Assembly (NCBI GenBank): GCA_013397845.1
Contig: VZTG01009145.1
Location: 191,974-255,973 of the forward strand
Direction of reading: 5' to 3'
DNA length: 64,000 nucleotides
Source: Melanocharis versteri
Lineage: Eukaryota; Chordata; Aves; Passeriformes; Melanocharitidae
Part shown: positions 1 through 12,200 of the stretch, one piece after another
How the letters are laid out: the number at the start of each line of letters is the position of its first letter
Numbering within the stretch: position 1 is the stretch's first letter
The notes under the pieces: generated by a model
The model's input: only the letters and a program-made list of their open reading frames with translations
The model's database searches: none
Told to the model about the DNA's origin: nothing
Position numbers and translations under genes: made by a program

Positions 1-1068
1 GACTTGTCCTTCCCCGGGCCCTGGGGGTCCCTGTCACTACCCCTGCCCCAAGGTGTGCCCAAGGGCCACAGCAAGCCCACCCCCCCAGCCAGCGACCTGG
101 GGAGGCCTCCCCTCCCTGGGGTCCCTGACACCTCCACCCCACTGACGACAGCTGGAGTACCCCAAATCTCCGAGGTCCCCCTGCACTTGTGCAGTGCTTG
201 TGAGGAACTGGGGACTGTGACATCTCCTGGGGACACCACACATCCAGGGGGATGCCTGATATTCCCAGAGCTCCCAGCTTCCTCCAAGAAGGCCCTGATA
301 CTCTCAGGACTCTCAGATTCCCCTGAGGAAATGCTGACAACTCTCCTCCTCTAATGACAATTCCCCTAGGACTACAGGGAATTCCTAGTACCCCCAGAGT
401 GCCATGGACATTCCCACAGCTCCAGCACCTCAAGAGACACCCCAATCCCCCACGTCCCTATGATGTGGGGCCCAGGGGGCCATTTTAGGCCACAGACTCA
501 GTCCCAAGGACAGGTGTGGGGCCCTGGGATCCCCTGGGGGTTTTGGAACAGATAATCCTCCCTGAGTACAGGGGATGGATATCTCAGCCTCAAGCAGGGA
601 GAGGTTTGAGTGTCACAACCACACCGAAAAAGACAGTAGAGCACACTGAACGTGTCCTGGCACAGCTGCAGCAGGACCATTCATCTCCATCCCCTCAGCT
701 GTCCCACTGCAGGTGACAGCACATGGCACTGGGTGAGCAGGAGGAACCGTGAGCCAGGTGTCAGACTGCACACTGCTGACAGCTGCTGGACCTCTACAAC
801 GACCACGTGCCTCCACAAATACAGTCTGGATCTTCCCTGGGGGTTCCTGTACCTCTCAAAGCCATTGAGTCCAATTTCCCTCATACCAAAAATGTGGGTG
901 ATGCATTCTCTTGACAATAAAAGCAAAACTCTGCTGGGTTTGTACAATATTGTTCCCTCAAATGCCCTCAGTGTTGTACACACAGGGCTACATCTTCTGC
1001 AGAACTTTAAGATCCCTACCAGCTAAAAACATATCACTGATCAGTGATAGATACACACACAGATAATC
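1..1068. other. Intergenic sequence, no gene recognised
   Basis: GC-rich, CCC/GGG-rich sequence in the first 500 bases, followed by ordinary non-repetitive DNA. A frame of about 116 codons is open at 4-354, but its translation is Pro/Ser/Leu-rich and of low complexity, has no recognisable domain and starts without a proper ATG. I do not call it a gene. Nothing resembling the last exon of an upstream neighbour was recognised. Confidence 0.6.
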
Positions 1069-1225
1069 ACAGAGTCGTGGAATGGTTTGGGTTGAAGGAA
1101 CTTTAAAGCTTATCTTGTCCCACCCCCTGCCATGAGCAGGGACACCTTCCACTGTCCCAGGTTGCTCCAAGCCCTGTCCAGCCTGGCCTTGGACACTGCC
1201 AGGGATCCAGGGCCTCCCCACCCCT
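1069..1225 (-). mobile_element. CR1 LINE 3' end fragment
   Basis: Read on the minus strand, this matches the familiar avian CR1 3' end: 'ggcttggagcaacctgggacagtgg' type sequence followed by 'gtggaactttaaag' and 'ccaaaccattccacgactct'. It is 5'-truncated, as most CR1 copies are, and breaks off at an AT-rich microsatellite-like tract (about 1226-1252). Confidence 0.85.
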
Positions 1226-1561
1226 ATACAATATATATACATTATATATTTAATCAAGGGTTGCATTTCCTTGCACCTGCCTTGCTGCAAAAAGCCTTCC
1301 ATTGCAGCAGCTCATGGAGGAAAATCTCCCAAATCAATGATGATCATATGACTTTCTCTCCTGCCCTTTGACAACCATCAGGACCTCCTCGTTCCTCAGG
1401 CTGCAGCTGGGAGGGTTGAGGGCAGGTACCAGGAAAGAGCCACTTTTCAGGGTGAAGTGGAGGTCACAGCAGAGGTGAGGACAGAGGGAAGGCTCATTCA
1501 AGCTTGGATTCCTGGGAAACGAGGACTGGAAGATCCTAGAATGCGGAACATGCAAACCCTT

Positions 1562-1738
1562 TGTCTTGGTTTGAAAGACAGGCGTCTGCTAAGGAAGGCA
1601 GGAGTCTCATCTGGAATGGAAAATGTAAACCTCTTCCCTCCAAATTATTATAATTTTTAAATCAAGGGGCTCTCAGGCAAAGATATGAGAATAGAAATAA
1701 CAGTTTGTTACTAGTATATATATATAATAAGGCGAGCA
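1562..1738. mobile_element. Endogenous retroviral LTR fragment
   Basis: It begins with TGTCTTGGTTTGAAAGACAG and continues with 'ctgctaaggaaggcaggag' and 'aaggggctctcaggcaaaga'. I recognise this as the start of an abundant songbird ERVK-type LTR. Only about the first 175 bases are present; it ends in a TA-rich tract (about 1713-1730). No coding region of a retrovirus is attached. The family assignment is from memory and needs a repeat-library search. Confidence 0.55.
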
Positions 1739-1859
1739 AACAACAACTATGAGCAAACTGGTATTGATGCCAAGATGATTTTTGCTTTTTCTTTTATATA
1801 CCTTTTACAGAGTTCTGTGTATCCACAAGTATTAGCATGCATACTTGTAATTCTTTAAG

Positions 1860-2425
1860 TCTGATAACTTAGCATAGTCCTAGTGTTTGTAGGGCCAGGA
1901 GACCAAACACCCCAAAAGACGTAAAGACCAGGAGGCCAAACATTCTACTATATTGGAGAACTAAGGTCTCCTTCTAGAACACATTCTGTAAACTAGAGAT
2001 TAGCCCACCCAGGCAGGGGGGGAGGATTCCATAGATGGGGAAAAATATTGCATCATCCACCCAAGACCCCTTATTGGGTATCCTTATTAGACATGTTAAT
2101 GTGTAAGAACTATAAATTGTATACGTGATTTACNCTCCGGTCTGGGCTCCGGTGTGGCAGCGAATTCCCTTCCCCAAGCAGCAACTCCAACCATCCTCGT
2201 CCGAAGCCGAGAGAAAAGAGAGAGCCAGCAGCTCCCCAGCCCCATCTTTTACCAGCCCAATTCTCGCGTATCTCTCCCCCTCTCTGAGAGAAACTCCTAG
2301 ATAAAGGACATGTTACCAGAGACTCTTCTCTCCTGAGCTTGGCCACCTTCTTTTGTTCTCTTAAGTACCCAGCCATTACAGTTTCTTAGCAACTTCGGGG
2401 AGAAAATTCCTTAAGCAGAAAAAAA
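1860..2425. mobile_element. Probable LTR or solo-LTR remnant, second family
   Basis: A roughly 550-base block unlike its surroundings. It contains repeated 'aggccaggagaccaaaca' / 'aggaggccaaaca' motifs, a TATA-like 'ctataaatt' near 2109, a CT-rich downstream part (2205-2300) and a purine-rich end running into an A-tract (about 2421-2432). This arrangement (U3-like, TATA, R/U5-like) is what a solo LTR shows. I could not find clean TG...CA ends or a target-site duplication. One unresolved base lies at 2134. Confidence 0.4.
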
Positions 2426-2429
2426 AAAA

Positions 2430-3284
2430 CAAAAGGGAAGAAATCCGAACCCCAACACCCTTCCTCGCTCTCACCCGATGTGCCTCAGGCAGGAGCTGCC
2501 GGTGCCAGCACTGCCAGAACACAACGGGAAGGCTCCCTGTGCATCCTCCGGCCCCTGCCAGCCCAGGGCGTGTGTCCCTGGGCTTGGCCAGCTGCGTCTG
2601 CTCCAGGCCACCTCCCATCCTCCGGGATATCCCATGGTAAAGCAGCTCGGGATCAGTGCCATGGAGCTCACCGAGAGATCTGGAGCAGTGTCTGGCCTGA
2701 CACACTGATCCACGGCTGGTTGGACCTCGGCTGTGCGAGTCCACGGTGCGGGGAGAGCTGACTGATGCTCCCCTCTGTCAGATTTGGGAAGTGGTGGTGG
2801 GTGGGGAGAACCTTTGCAGCCGGAGGAAAGAAAGGTTTGTATGGTCAAAAAAAACTCAGGATGGCCCAGGCAGCCCAGCCAGCTCCAGGAAAAAACATGG
2901 AATGGTCATTTTAAGAGTCACGGCAGATGGAAGAGAAGCTGGGGAACAGTCAGTGTGGAGTTAGAGTTCTTGAAAATGATTGTTTTCTGTGATGAGGTTT
3001 GCTCAGGGCAGCACAGCAGGTGACATTCCCCTCACCTTTACCAGGCCTTCAGCCACAGCATTCCTTCATTCCCAGGAATGCAGCTCACTGCAATATTGAT
3101 GCCTCTGCTGCGCCAGCTGAATGTTTGATCCACTTTATCATCAATGACAGGAACTTGTCTGGAATAACTGGAATCCTCCATCTTTCTGCACTGCTCACAG
3201 ATGCGATGGCCACTGCCAGTTATGGCCCTCCGTTTATCCAGCTAAAATTAGGGAATGTGGACCCCAGTCCATTGAATTTCTGAA
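2430..3284. other. Intergenic sequence, nothing recognised
   Basis: Mixed-composition unique sequence after the LTR-like block. Several overlapping frames of 70-125 codons are open on both strands, but none shows a domain, splice sites or codon pattern of a gene. Confidence 0.5.
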
Positions 3285-3683
3285 AGGCTGGGAGAGCTGG
3301 GGGTGTTCACCTGGAGAAGAGAAGGCTCCAGGGAGACCTCAGAGCCCCTTCCAGGGCCTAAAGGGGCTCCAGGAGAGCTGGAGAGGGACTTTGGACAAAT
3401 GTCTGAAGGGACAGGACACAGGGAATGGCTTCCCACTGCCAGAGGGCAGGGATGGATGGGATATTGGGAAGGAATTGTTCCCTGTGAGGGTGGGGAGGCC
3501 CTGGCACAGGGTGCCCAGAGAAGCTGTGGCTGCCCCTGGATCCCTGGAAGTGTCCAAGGCCAGGCTGGACAGGGCTTGGAGCAGCCTGGAACAGTGGAAG
3601 GTGTCCCTGCCAATGGCAGGGGGTGGAACGAGAAGAGCTTTAATGTTCCTCCTAACCCAAACCTTCCCATGATTGTGATTCCT
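3285..3683 (+). mobile_element. CR1 LINE 3' fragment (~400 bp)
   Basis: Sense-strand CR1. It runs from 'gagctgggggtgttcacctg' through the diagnostic 'gaattgttccctgtgagggt' and 'cagagaagctgtggctgccc' to a degenerate terminal 'cccatgattgtgattcc'. It closely resembles the copy at 41555-41972, so both belong to the same relatively young subfamily. Confidence 0.93.
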
Positions 3684-3689
3684 CACTGA

Positions 3690-4930
3690 ACACGCTGAAA
3701 TCATCCACTGCTTGAAATCACTTTCTAACTGGGCAAAATTTGCTACATACATTTATTCTCCAAATAATGAGGCCCAGGTAGGTGGCATAATTCCAGCCAG
3801 GATCTCCCTGTCATGCCATGGCTCCCATGCCATGCTACAGTGCCGTGTAGATGTGATGCTGAAGCCCACACGAGCTGCAGGGACTCTTCTGCTGTGCTCT
3901 CACTCTGCTCACACTCATTAATAATTCCGAGCTTAACAAAAGGAGCTGAACCCAACGCCCCACACATGGGTATGTTTCGGGTGCTTTGAGGAGCTGAATG
4001 CTGTTCCATAAGGCTGAAGAGATCAGGGATGAAATCACCTAGCAAGTCTCATGTGACCCATGGGGCCAGGACACCTGAGGGTACCTCATGTGCCACCAGA
4101 GTGCAGCCACTGAATGGTGTCCAGATATGTCCCTGAGTGCCCAAGCTCCCACTCCAGCTAATGCTCCATAGCTGGTGACAGACCTTAATGGAAACACCCA
4201 CCATGGTGGAGCCAGCGGATTCTTTTAAGCCCAAATCCCCCCTTTCCCCAGTGGATTCTGAGAGGTTTTGCCCTACAATGGACAGGGCAGCCCCACTGGC
4301 CATGGCAGGATTCCTGAGGATGTCCTGTGCAGGGCCAGCGGTTGGACTTGATGATCCTGGTGGATCCCTTCCAGCCTGGGATATTCCATGATCCTGTGAT
4401 TTTGGGGATACCTGCTCTGTGCTTTCCTCAGGCACTGTGGGAGCACTGAGCCTGCAATTTCTCCAGTCCAGGAATCCCATCTGTGAGCGAGGGCACCGTG
4501 GGGCTGCTCCTCCCTTGGCCCACCTCAAACAACAGAGGCAGAACTGTGTCTGAAGCCTCTAGAAAAGATGTGTCTGCAAATAAATGTGTTGATATGACTG
4601 GCAGTTGCATCTTACAGAGAGATGAAGGGAAGCCCAAGCTCTCCATCAGCTTTTGGTCCTTGCATTGCCCTACAGAAGGTCTCATGAACATTTGCCATCT
4701 CAGCACCCCTCAACTGCCCACACAGAAAGCCTGGAGTACCCTTTGGGGAGGGTCCAACAGCCTAAACAGAATATTTACCCTGTTTAGCAACTGTCATGTT
4801 TCACTTGGCAGCCAGTAATCCCCCTCCAAGATTGGTGGCTTAAATAATGCTGCTTTTGCTGGAACAAGAAGCACTGATTTCCCATCAGGGTGTGCTGGAC
4901 CAGCTGGGCTGGGTCCCATCTCGGACCCCT
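3690..4930. other. Intergenic / promoter-upstream sequence
   Basis: Unique sequence with one short CR1 end at 4316-4403. No exon is supported. It lies directly upstream of the CpG island that starts near 4940. Confidence 0.5.
4316..4403 (+). mobile_element. Short CR1 LINE 3' end
   Basis: 'gtcctgtgcagggccagcgg', then 'ttggacttgatgatcctggt', 'cccttccag' and a terminal 'attccatgatcctgtgat'. This is the last ~90 bases of a CR1 of the same type as those at 17590, 40165 and 55651. Confidence 0.85.
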
Positions 4931-4939
4931 TCCCAGTTT

Positions 4940-6200
4940 TCACTCGTGGCTCCGGGAGGGCGCAGCCCAGCACGGCGAGTGCGGAAGCCGCTGCACGAAC
5001 CGCTCCCGGCTCTCATCTCCGTGGGATGGGAGGGTTCGAAGGTGCTTCTTAACCCGGCGAGTCTGCCCTCGGGCCGGGCCTGGACTCCGAGGCTCGGTGG
5101 GGGTGCAGGCCCCACCTGCAGCTGCCCGAGGGCCGCGGCCCGGCCCCGCTCCCGCCGTCCCACGCCGAGCCGCGGCTGCACATCGCCCGCAGCGCCGAGC
5201 AGGTCCCTGCCGGCTCCACCTCCGCTTCATGTGCCGCCAGGTCATTAAGAGCTGTAATTACGAGCGGCTTCTGCCCAGGTCGGCTCAGCCGCGGGCTCCG
5301 ATCCTCGCAGGGAACGCCCGGATCCTCCATCCCCTCACAGCAGCGCCTTCCAGGGGAGCGGGCGGGGACGCTCAGGGGCGCACGAAGCCTCCGTGTGAGG
5401 GCTCAGGGTCACGCACCCGCCTTTCCCAAGCCGCGTCCCCGGACGACCGGAGCCACGGGAGCCCCGGAACACGACAGGACCCCCAGGACCCTCCGGGACC
5501 CTCAGCCCGGGCAGGACCCGCCGCCCCCGAGGCCAGCGCCGCCTGCGCTGCGACCCCNNNNNNNNNNNNNNNNNNNNNNNNNNNNNNNNNNNNNNNNNNN
5601 NNNNNNNNNNNNNNNNNNNNNNNNNNNNNNNNNNNNNNNNNNNNNNNNNNNNNNNNNNNNNNNNNNNNNNNNNNNNNNNNNNNNNNNNNNNNNNNNNNNN
5701 NNNNNNNNNNNNNNNNNNNNNNNNNNNNNNNNNNNNNNNNNNNNNNNNNNNNNNNNNNNNNNNNNNNNNNNNNNNNNNNNNNNNNNNNNNNNNNNNNNNN
5801 NNNNNNNNNNNNNNNNNNNNNNNNNNNNNNCCGGCTCGGGGCTGTGCGGCGGCCGGGGTGCCTCGCCCGGGGCTTTGGAGGGACCTGGGGGCTGCGGGGG
5901 CCCCGCTCGCACCCCAGCCCGGCCGCACAGCCGGAGGGGTTTTAACGGGCTTGAGGGTCGTGCAGCAGCCGGTGGGAACGGGGAGGCTTCGTGACTGCCC
6001 GCGTTAGGCTGCAGTGCCTGACCTGCCTTCGCCCTGCGCCCGGTGCGGGGAGATCGCAGCTCCCGGGTCCTCCCGCGGGCAGGGGAGCCCCGCTTATGGC
6101 ACCGCCGGGTGCCGGCTCCGGGCTGGAGCACGGCAGAGCCCCCAGCTCCCCGGGCTGCCTGTCCTTCAGGTCTGCGCTCTCACCGCCGGCTTAGACACCC
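4940..6200 (+). promoter_or_regulatory. CAPN15: CpG island, probable CAPN15 promoter and non-coding exon 1
   Basis: From about 4940 to 5557, and again from 5831 to about 6180, CG dinucleotides are dense and GC content is far above that of the flanks, with GC-box-like CCGCCC / GGGCGG strings. It is the only such island upstream of the CAPN15 coding exons in the window. It lies about 16 kb before the first exon with a clear acceptor, as expected for a CpG-island promoter with an untranslated first exon. The core is missing in the assembly (N from 5558 to 5830), so the transcription start and the exon 1 donor cannot be placed. Several frames are open here only because GC-rich DNA has few stops. 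Confidence 0.7.
5558..5830. other. Assembly gap (273 N) inside the CpG island
   Basis: A run of unknown bases within the GC-rich island, typical of sequence that drops out of sequencing. The true length may differ from the number of N. Confidence 0.99.
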
Positions 6201-9200
6201 GTGCTGGGGCCGAGCAGGGTTTCGTGCAGAGTTTCTCATACCTCTGCGAGTTTGCCCTTTAGAATTAGTTGGCTGGCTCTTATCCTTGGGTCTTGAACAT
6301 CCTAAGACTGTTGAGGTCCCAGTGGCTCATCAAGACCCCTGGATTTTGCTGCGTGTCAGCTCAGCTGCTGTTGAAGCATCGCAGCCTCCAGGTCCTGGAT
6401 GCAGGAGTCTTAGAGGATGGAAAAAGCTCTGTACTTGCCAGCCTCTCCATTTGCTGAGCTCTCTCCTCTCCCTGCTCCTGCTGCTGGGGTACATCCCCTG
6501 AAGCACCAGGAAATAACTGTTTAGAGTGATCATCGGGGGGCCTGTTAGAAGAGATGGGATAATGTGAACATTGTGTTTGAAATGTCATACTGTTTCCTCC
6601 AAGCGTTTTTTCAGCTGGGAATCTCACTGAAGCTTGGCGCTCCATAGGCCTGCAGGCCCAGGATGCGGCTGGGTGGGTTCTCATGGTCGGACAGAAGGTT
6701 ATCTGGGAATTGCTCACTGCACGTGGCCTGGGGCACTGGTGCAGGACAGTGCTGCACTGCTGTGGGTTGGTCAGGAGCTGATGGAGACCGGGAGATGTGT
6801 TTGGAGGGAGCCAAGGTGGAGGTGAGGGGTGGAGATCCCAGACTGTGGCCCTTGTGCCTCTGAACGCAGAGATCTTGCCATGCTTTGCGCGTTGTCACCT
6901 GGGATTCAGGGGAACTTGTGCTTCAGGGTTGTGCTCTTCCCTAAACTGGAGCAGACCTGTGGTGACAGACGGGCCGCCTGTGACACTGAGAGTCTGCTGG
7001 TGGCTTTTGTCTGGCCATTTTTTGAGATCCTGCTGAACAGTCTGGCTCGTGCTCCTGAGTGAACCAGAGCAGGGCTGAGCTCTGCCTGAGCATAACATGT
7101 CCGAGGCATGATTCAAATTACCCCGATTTTATGTGCATGGGCATATTAACTCGTTTCGAGTTGCATCAGCTTCTGTTTGTGTCCAAGGCTTTAAAAGTTG
7201 AAGGCAGAAGGCAAGACCCAACATTGCTCCCTTCCCCGTGAGGGGATGAATGGCTGGAGAGGCCTTTGAAGGTTTGATGTGACTGGCTGGGTTTGCTAAG
7301 CCCGATTGCTTTGGCAGGAGGGAGAGCAGCCTCCTCCAGCCTGATGACTTGGTGCGTAAGGGAGCTGGAGGCGTGGGCCAGGCACGGTGTCTCCTGAATC
7401 GGAATAAATCCTGGAAAACAACCCAGGATGCTAAAGTTGCACGTAAAAAAGGTCGGGCGTCATGCCCAGACTCGGAGCTGTCTCGTGGCGGAAGGGCTGG
7501 GTGACCTCATGGAGGAGCCTGGATGCCCTCAGCACATGCACTGACTACCCCCCACTCTCCTGGCTTGCTCCTCCCTTATCTTTGCTCTGAGCACCCTTTA
7601 TCTTTGCTCGGAATTCCGCTGGCTTTGCAGAGGGAAGTGGCCGCTGCCCTGGTGTTCCCTCAGCCAGCTGAGTGCAGTTGGCTTTAACTCGTGGAAAACA
7701 CGCTGCTCTCCTCTGTCCCGGAGGTTTTGTGGGAGCTCTCCAAGTTTGCACTGGTTGCATGTGAGATCTAGAGAGAGACTGAGCCTGTGCTGTGTGTCTG
7801 TGGTCATGCTGATCCCCGCTGGTGGGAACATCATCTGCTCCCAGGTGGAGAAATGCTTTTTTCCTCCCATCTTCCCGCTTCATCTGAATCCAGGCTTGGT
7901 TGTTTCTGGCTTCATTCTGACCCTTCCTGTGAGCAGAGGGGTCTGGGAAGGACCAGACCCTGTGGCATTTCTCCAAGTGAGGGTTTTTATGAGGCAGAGG
8001 GAAGCTGGAGCGAGGGCCTGTGGCTGCCTGCAGTCAGAAAAGGCAGATTTGGACAGCGTGTGTCAGCCCAGTGTCCTGCCACCATGGCTCTCTCCCAGTG
8101 CCCAGAGCTGGGGGGAACCTGGTGAGCCCCTGATTTGCTGGAACTTGGGGCTCTGAGCAAGGTCACACTCAGTGCAGCCTTCGGTGGGAAAGCTGCTTAC
8201 ATGGGTGGGACAGGTGAGTCAGTGGCTTCCTCCTCATTTTCCGTCATAATCCCACTCTCTGGAGCGAAGCGAGCTGCCTCCCTGCTCCCTGGAAGCCTCT
8301 GCATCTGCCTGTGTTTGCCTCAGCCTTGCTGGCTGCTGTTGGAGCCTTCCTGAGAGGCTCCCTCCTCTCCAGGCCACGGTCACCCAGCTGGGCAGGGAGG
8401 AGCAGCCTGCTCCGAATTTCTGTCACATTTGCTGTTCGGAGTGTTGACACTTGCCTTGCATTTAGCAATGGCAGCTGAGGAAGCCAAGAGAGGCAGAAGA
8501 GCTGCTGCCTGCTCACGAGAAGCATTTAACTCTTGCCCTCACAGCTCTCTTCCCCGTGTGCTGGCAGCTCTCAGGTTGGCTGATAGGAAATGCCGGTGGT
8601 GTTCCCAAAATTCGTTCATGTTCAGTTGCTTAAAAGATGAGGAGGGTTTTTGTGTGCCATTTCCTCTTGTTCTGGAAGAAAAAAACGCTGGTGCCCTGGT
8701 GCCTGGGCAGAAGGGAGAAGGGGGAGCCCTGGCAAGGAAATAGGATCCAGAGAAATGTGTCACCAGCAGAAAGAGCAATTGTTTTCCTGCATTTCCATGG
8801 CAGAGCCTTGTCCTGTTCAGGCAGCCCGTGTTTGACAGCCAAGATAATACATTTATATTGATGTAATTAGTGGGACGTGGAGTTTGCTGAATGGCTCGGG
8901 GCAGCCTGCTTTTCAGGCTAACTCCAGCAAATAGATCAGGGAGGATTGGAAAGCTGCCGTGGGTTGGTGGAATTGGCCCGTTGGGTTTCTGGAGGTTGAA
9001 TACATAACTGCTGATATTTCCTATTGTGCTGTACCCTGCCTATTTGAAAAGAAAATAACTCAAGGGAACATGGGGCTATTTTTGCCAGCTTGAGATGATC
9101 GAGTTTGATTTCTAAAAACTGAAGCCGAGTCTTTAGGCTTGCACATTAAAACCAATGTTGGAACCATATCTCTGTTCCTCCACAAATGCATGCCTCCACA

Positions 9201-12200
9201 CTTTGCCAACGGTGTAAACTTAATGAGTGTTCATAAAAAAAGAAAGATCTTTTCTGTTCCTACAGTGCTGCCCCTATTGTAGGAAATGCTGTGGGCCTGA
9301 GCAGGCTCAGCGTCAGGGACGGTGACAGTGGCACTGCGTCAGGGGACTGAGCTGGTGTCCTGCCCCAGCCCTGGTGTGAGCAGCCCTTGCCAAACCTCAG
9401 GGTTATCAGTGCATTCTCAATTTGGTGAAATAGAGACCAAGACTTACAAAAAGCTGTTGTCCCCTCCAGTGATGCTGCCCAGCTGCATTTCCAATGTGGT
9501 GCTTCCTGTGACACCAAAGTTTCCCCTTCAGCATCTTGTTCCCAGTCCCAGCCCAGGTGATTTCAGTTTACAGAGGATATCACAGGCAGCTTCCCAACTT
9601 GTGTCCTTCTGCTCCTGTAACAAAAAGGTTTGCAGAGGAAGTTACTCATGGGCAGCTTTGCTGGCAGCAAATCCCCTGTGTTTGTGCTGGTCCTTGGAAG
9701 TAGAAGCACAGCACCAGGGTCCTTGTGTGCTGAGCTCTATCCTCTCCTGTGGCAGCTCTAAAGTCCACAGAGGCTGCAGCACTGATGTGGCCAAGGTCTT
9801 GCTCTCCAGCTTGCCCTTGTCAGTCTCCTTCCTGCAGACTCTGGCCAGCAGGCAGAGCTTGGGAAGTCCTTGGAATTCCAGCCCAGCCCAGCAGGTTTGT
9901 GCTGAGCTGCTGGATGCTGAGTGCTTTCCCTTACTATCCCATGGTATGTGAACACATCTCCTGCAAGGAAAATGATGTGATGTGGCGCTTGGGGGGTGCT
10001 CTGTCCGCTGGTGTTGGTCTCACTCCCTCGTTAGCTCTCCTGAATCTCCCGCTTTTCCAGTGCGGGAGCAGCTCAGTGAGTGCCTTGGAGGTGCCGTGGG
10101 CCTGGAATTCCCTGTGTAGCTGCACAGACCCTTGGGCTGAAAGGATCAGGGTGGTCCTTTTGAACCGGAAGGGTTCCTGAATCAGTCCCTTCTTTACTCA
10201 TTACTGGTCCCCGAGTGGTGTCTCTTGCCCATTCCATACACCCTCCCTTTGCTGCCCTGGTTCCGTTAGCAGCACCTGTCCAGGTGTTCACCGCAGGGCA
10301 TCTTTTCCCCACTGTTTGGAATTGTCAGTGGTGGGGAGTGCTGGAAGAGAAAAGCCATCACCTACCCCAGGGGTATCTGATGGTGTGGCTGTGGGGGTGG
10401 TGAGCAAGATGAGGGGGCAGAATGGGGTGTCTTGCTCTGCCATGCTCCTAAAGAGGCTCAGTGATCACATGGTGCCAGCTGAATCCTTATTTTTGTCCTC
10501 CCTCCCCAACCTAAAATAGAGGAAATAAGAGTGCTGGAGAGCCAGACGCTTATGGACAAGGATTCTTTTTGCCTCCATCTGCTAAAAGCCCGTCCCAAAG
10601 GAGACAGCACTTTCCCAAAGCAGGAGTTTCATTAAAACAGGTTGTTTTGAGAGCAGAGAATATGAAGGAGGAAGGGGAAATATCTCGGAGGAGGGAGGTT
10701 TGCCGAGGCAACTGCTCAAACGTCATGGCTTCTGGGGGTGGGATGGGCACGTTTGGCATAATCAGAGGAATTTGTACTTCAGAATCTCCAGGAGATGTAA
10801 CTGCTAATGATGTCCTGGCTATGCAGAGTAATTAACATCTGTTTCTGTATTTGAACATTCAGGCAGCGTGCCCCGCCAGACATCGCCGCGTTCCCATCCG
10901 GCCCCTCGGGACATCCTGCCCTGTTGCTAATTGTCGAGAGCTGTCCAGAGTCCCTCTCCATACGATCCTGCTGTGCTCCATCCCGCTGTGCTCCCGGGGT
11001 GTGGCGTTCCCTGCTCTGATGACAGCTCATACCAGGATGCTGAGCAGTGGGCGCTGGCAGGGAGTGAGGCCAGTGGTGGGCACGGAACTATAAAATCACA
11101 GCCAAAGGTTCTGAGAGCACGAGTGAAGAGTCTGAGCTGACCCAAAAGCTGTCTCCGGGGGGACCAAGCTCCAGCTGGATGCCGTGGGAAGTACAGAACC
11201 CTCTGCGAGCTGAAGTTCAAGGGGATGCTGATTGAGGGACCAAAAATGTGAGGTTGGTTGTCTCTGCTGGTGCCATGATGATGGGCCTGGAGTCTCAGCA
11301 GTCATTTATTCTTACATGCCTTTTTTCACTCTCTGTCCAGCAGCTTGGGACAGCGGCCGCTCCTTCCAGGCTTGGTGTGCTCCCAGTGCTTGGTGCAGGG
11401 ACCTTCTAGCATGCTCCTCCAGCCAGACCACTCAGCGGGTGCCAGCAGCGGCCGCTCGGGACCAGGGACACCAGGCTGACCCTACACCGACTGGCGCTGG
11501 ACCTGCCAAGCAGGAATTGTGTTGGGTGAGAGGCTTTTCTGACTCAGCTGGCTCTGGGCTGGGCTGGGAGGGGCTGGAAGGAAGGAGACCTCTCTCCTCT
11601 GGTCTGTTGGAGCACAGTTACCCCGCTTCGTGTCTCTCATGCCTCTCATTCTTGTCTTTCTTCCTTGTTTGAGTTCTTTCTTTGAGTGTTTCCATGCTGT
11701 CTGTGAAGGCTACGTGCTCAAGTGGGTGGGGATACCGATGTCCTCTGGTTTTCTCGTGGTGAAGAAGGAACTGTGAGAGTGGAAGAGAAATTGTGGGGTC
11801 TTTCAGCACCTCGCAGTCTTAAGCAGTGGAAACTGCATGACTGTCCCAGGGTGTGTTTGAGGCAGTGCAAGGGCAGGGCAATAAATTAAGAAACTCTGCA
11901 CAGCTTTGCCTGCAGTAACCACCGAGCCGTGGCAGTTCCCAGCCCACTGGGACAGAGAGGTGGCTGTGTTGTGCCTTACATGGCTAGGCTGCTCTCAGCC
12001 TGGGCATTCAGAGCCTGGGCTGTGGAGGCAGGACAAGGTGGCGGGAAGCCAGTCTGAGCTTGGACCTCCAGGATACGCTTGCAGCGTGTGATGGTGTTGT
12101 CCTTGGGTTCATATGATCCAGGTTGACGTGGCCTCATCCAGGCGGGGGCTTTGGATTAATCAGATGGACACTCGTGCTTGCTGTGTGTTGGCCCATCTGG

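Noticed and set aside
4..354. 116-codon frame at the left edge
   Set aside because: Low complexity, no proper ATG and no evidence that it is the end of an upstream gene. RAB11FIP3, the usual neighbour in mammals, was considered but nothing in it is recognisable.
5335..6131. Long open frames through the N run on both strands
   Set aside because: They exist only because N codons are not stops and the flanks are GC-rich.
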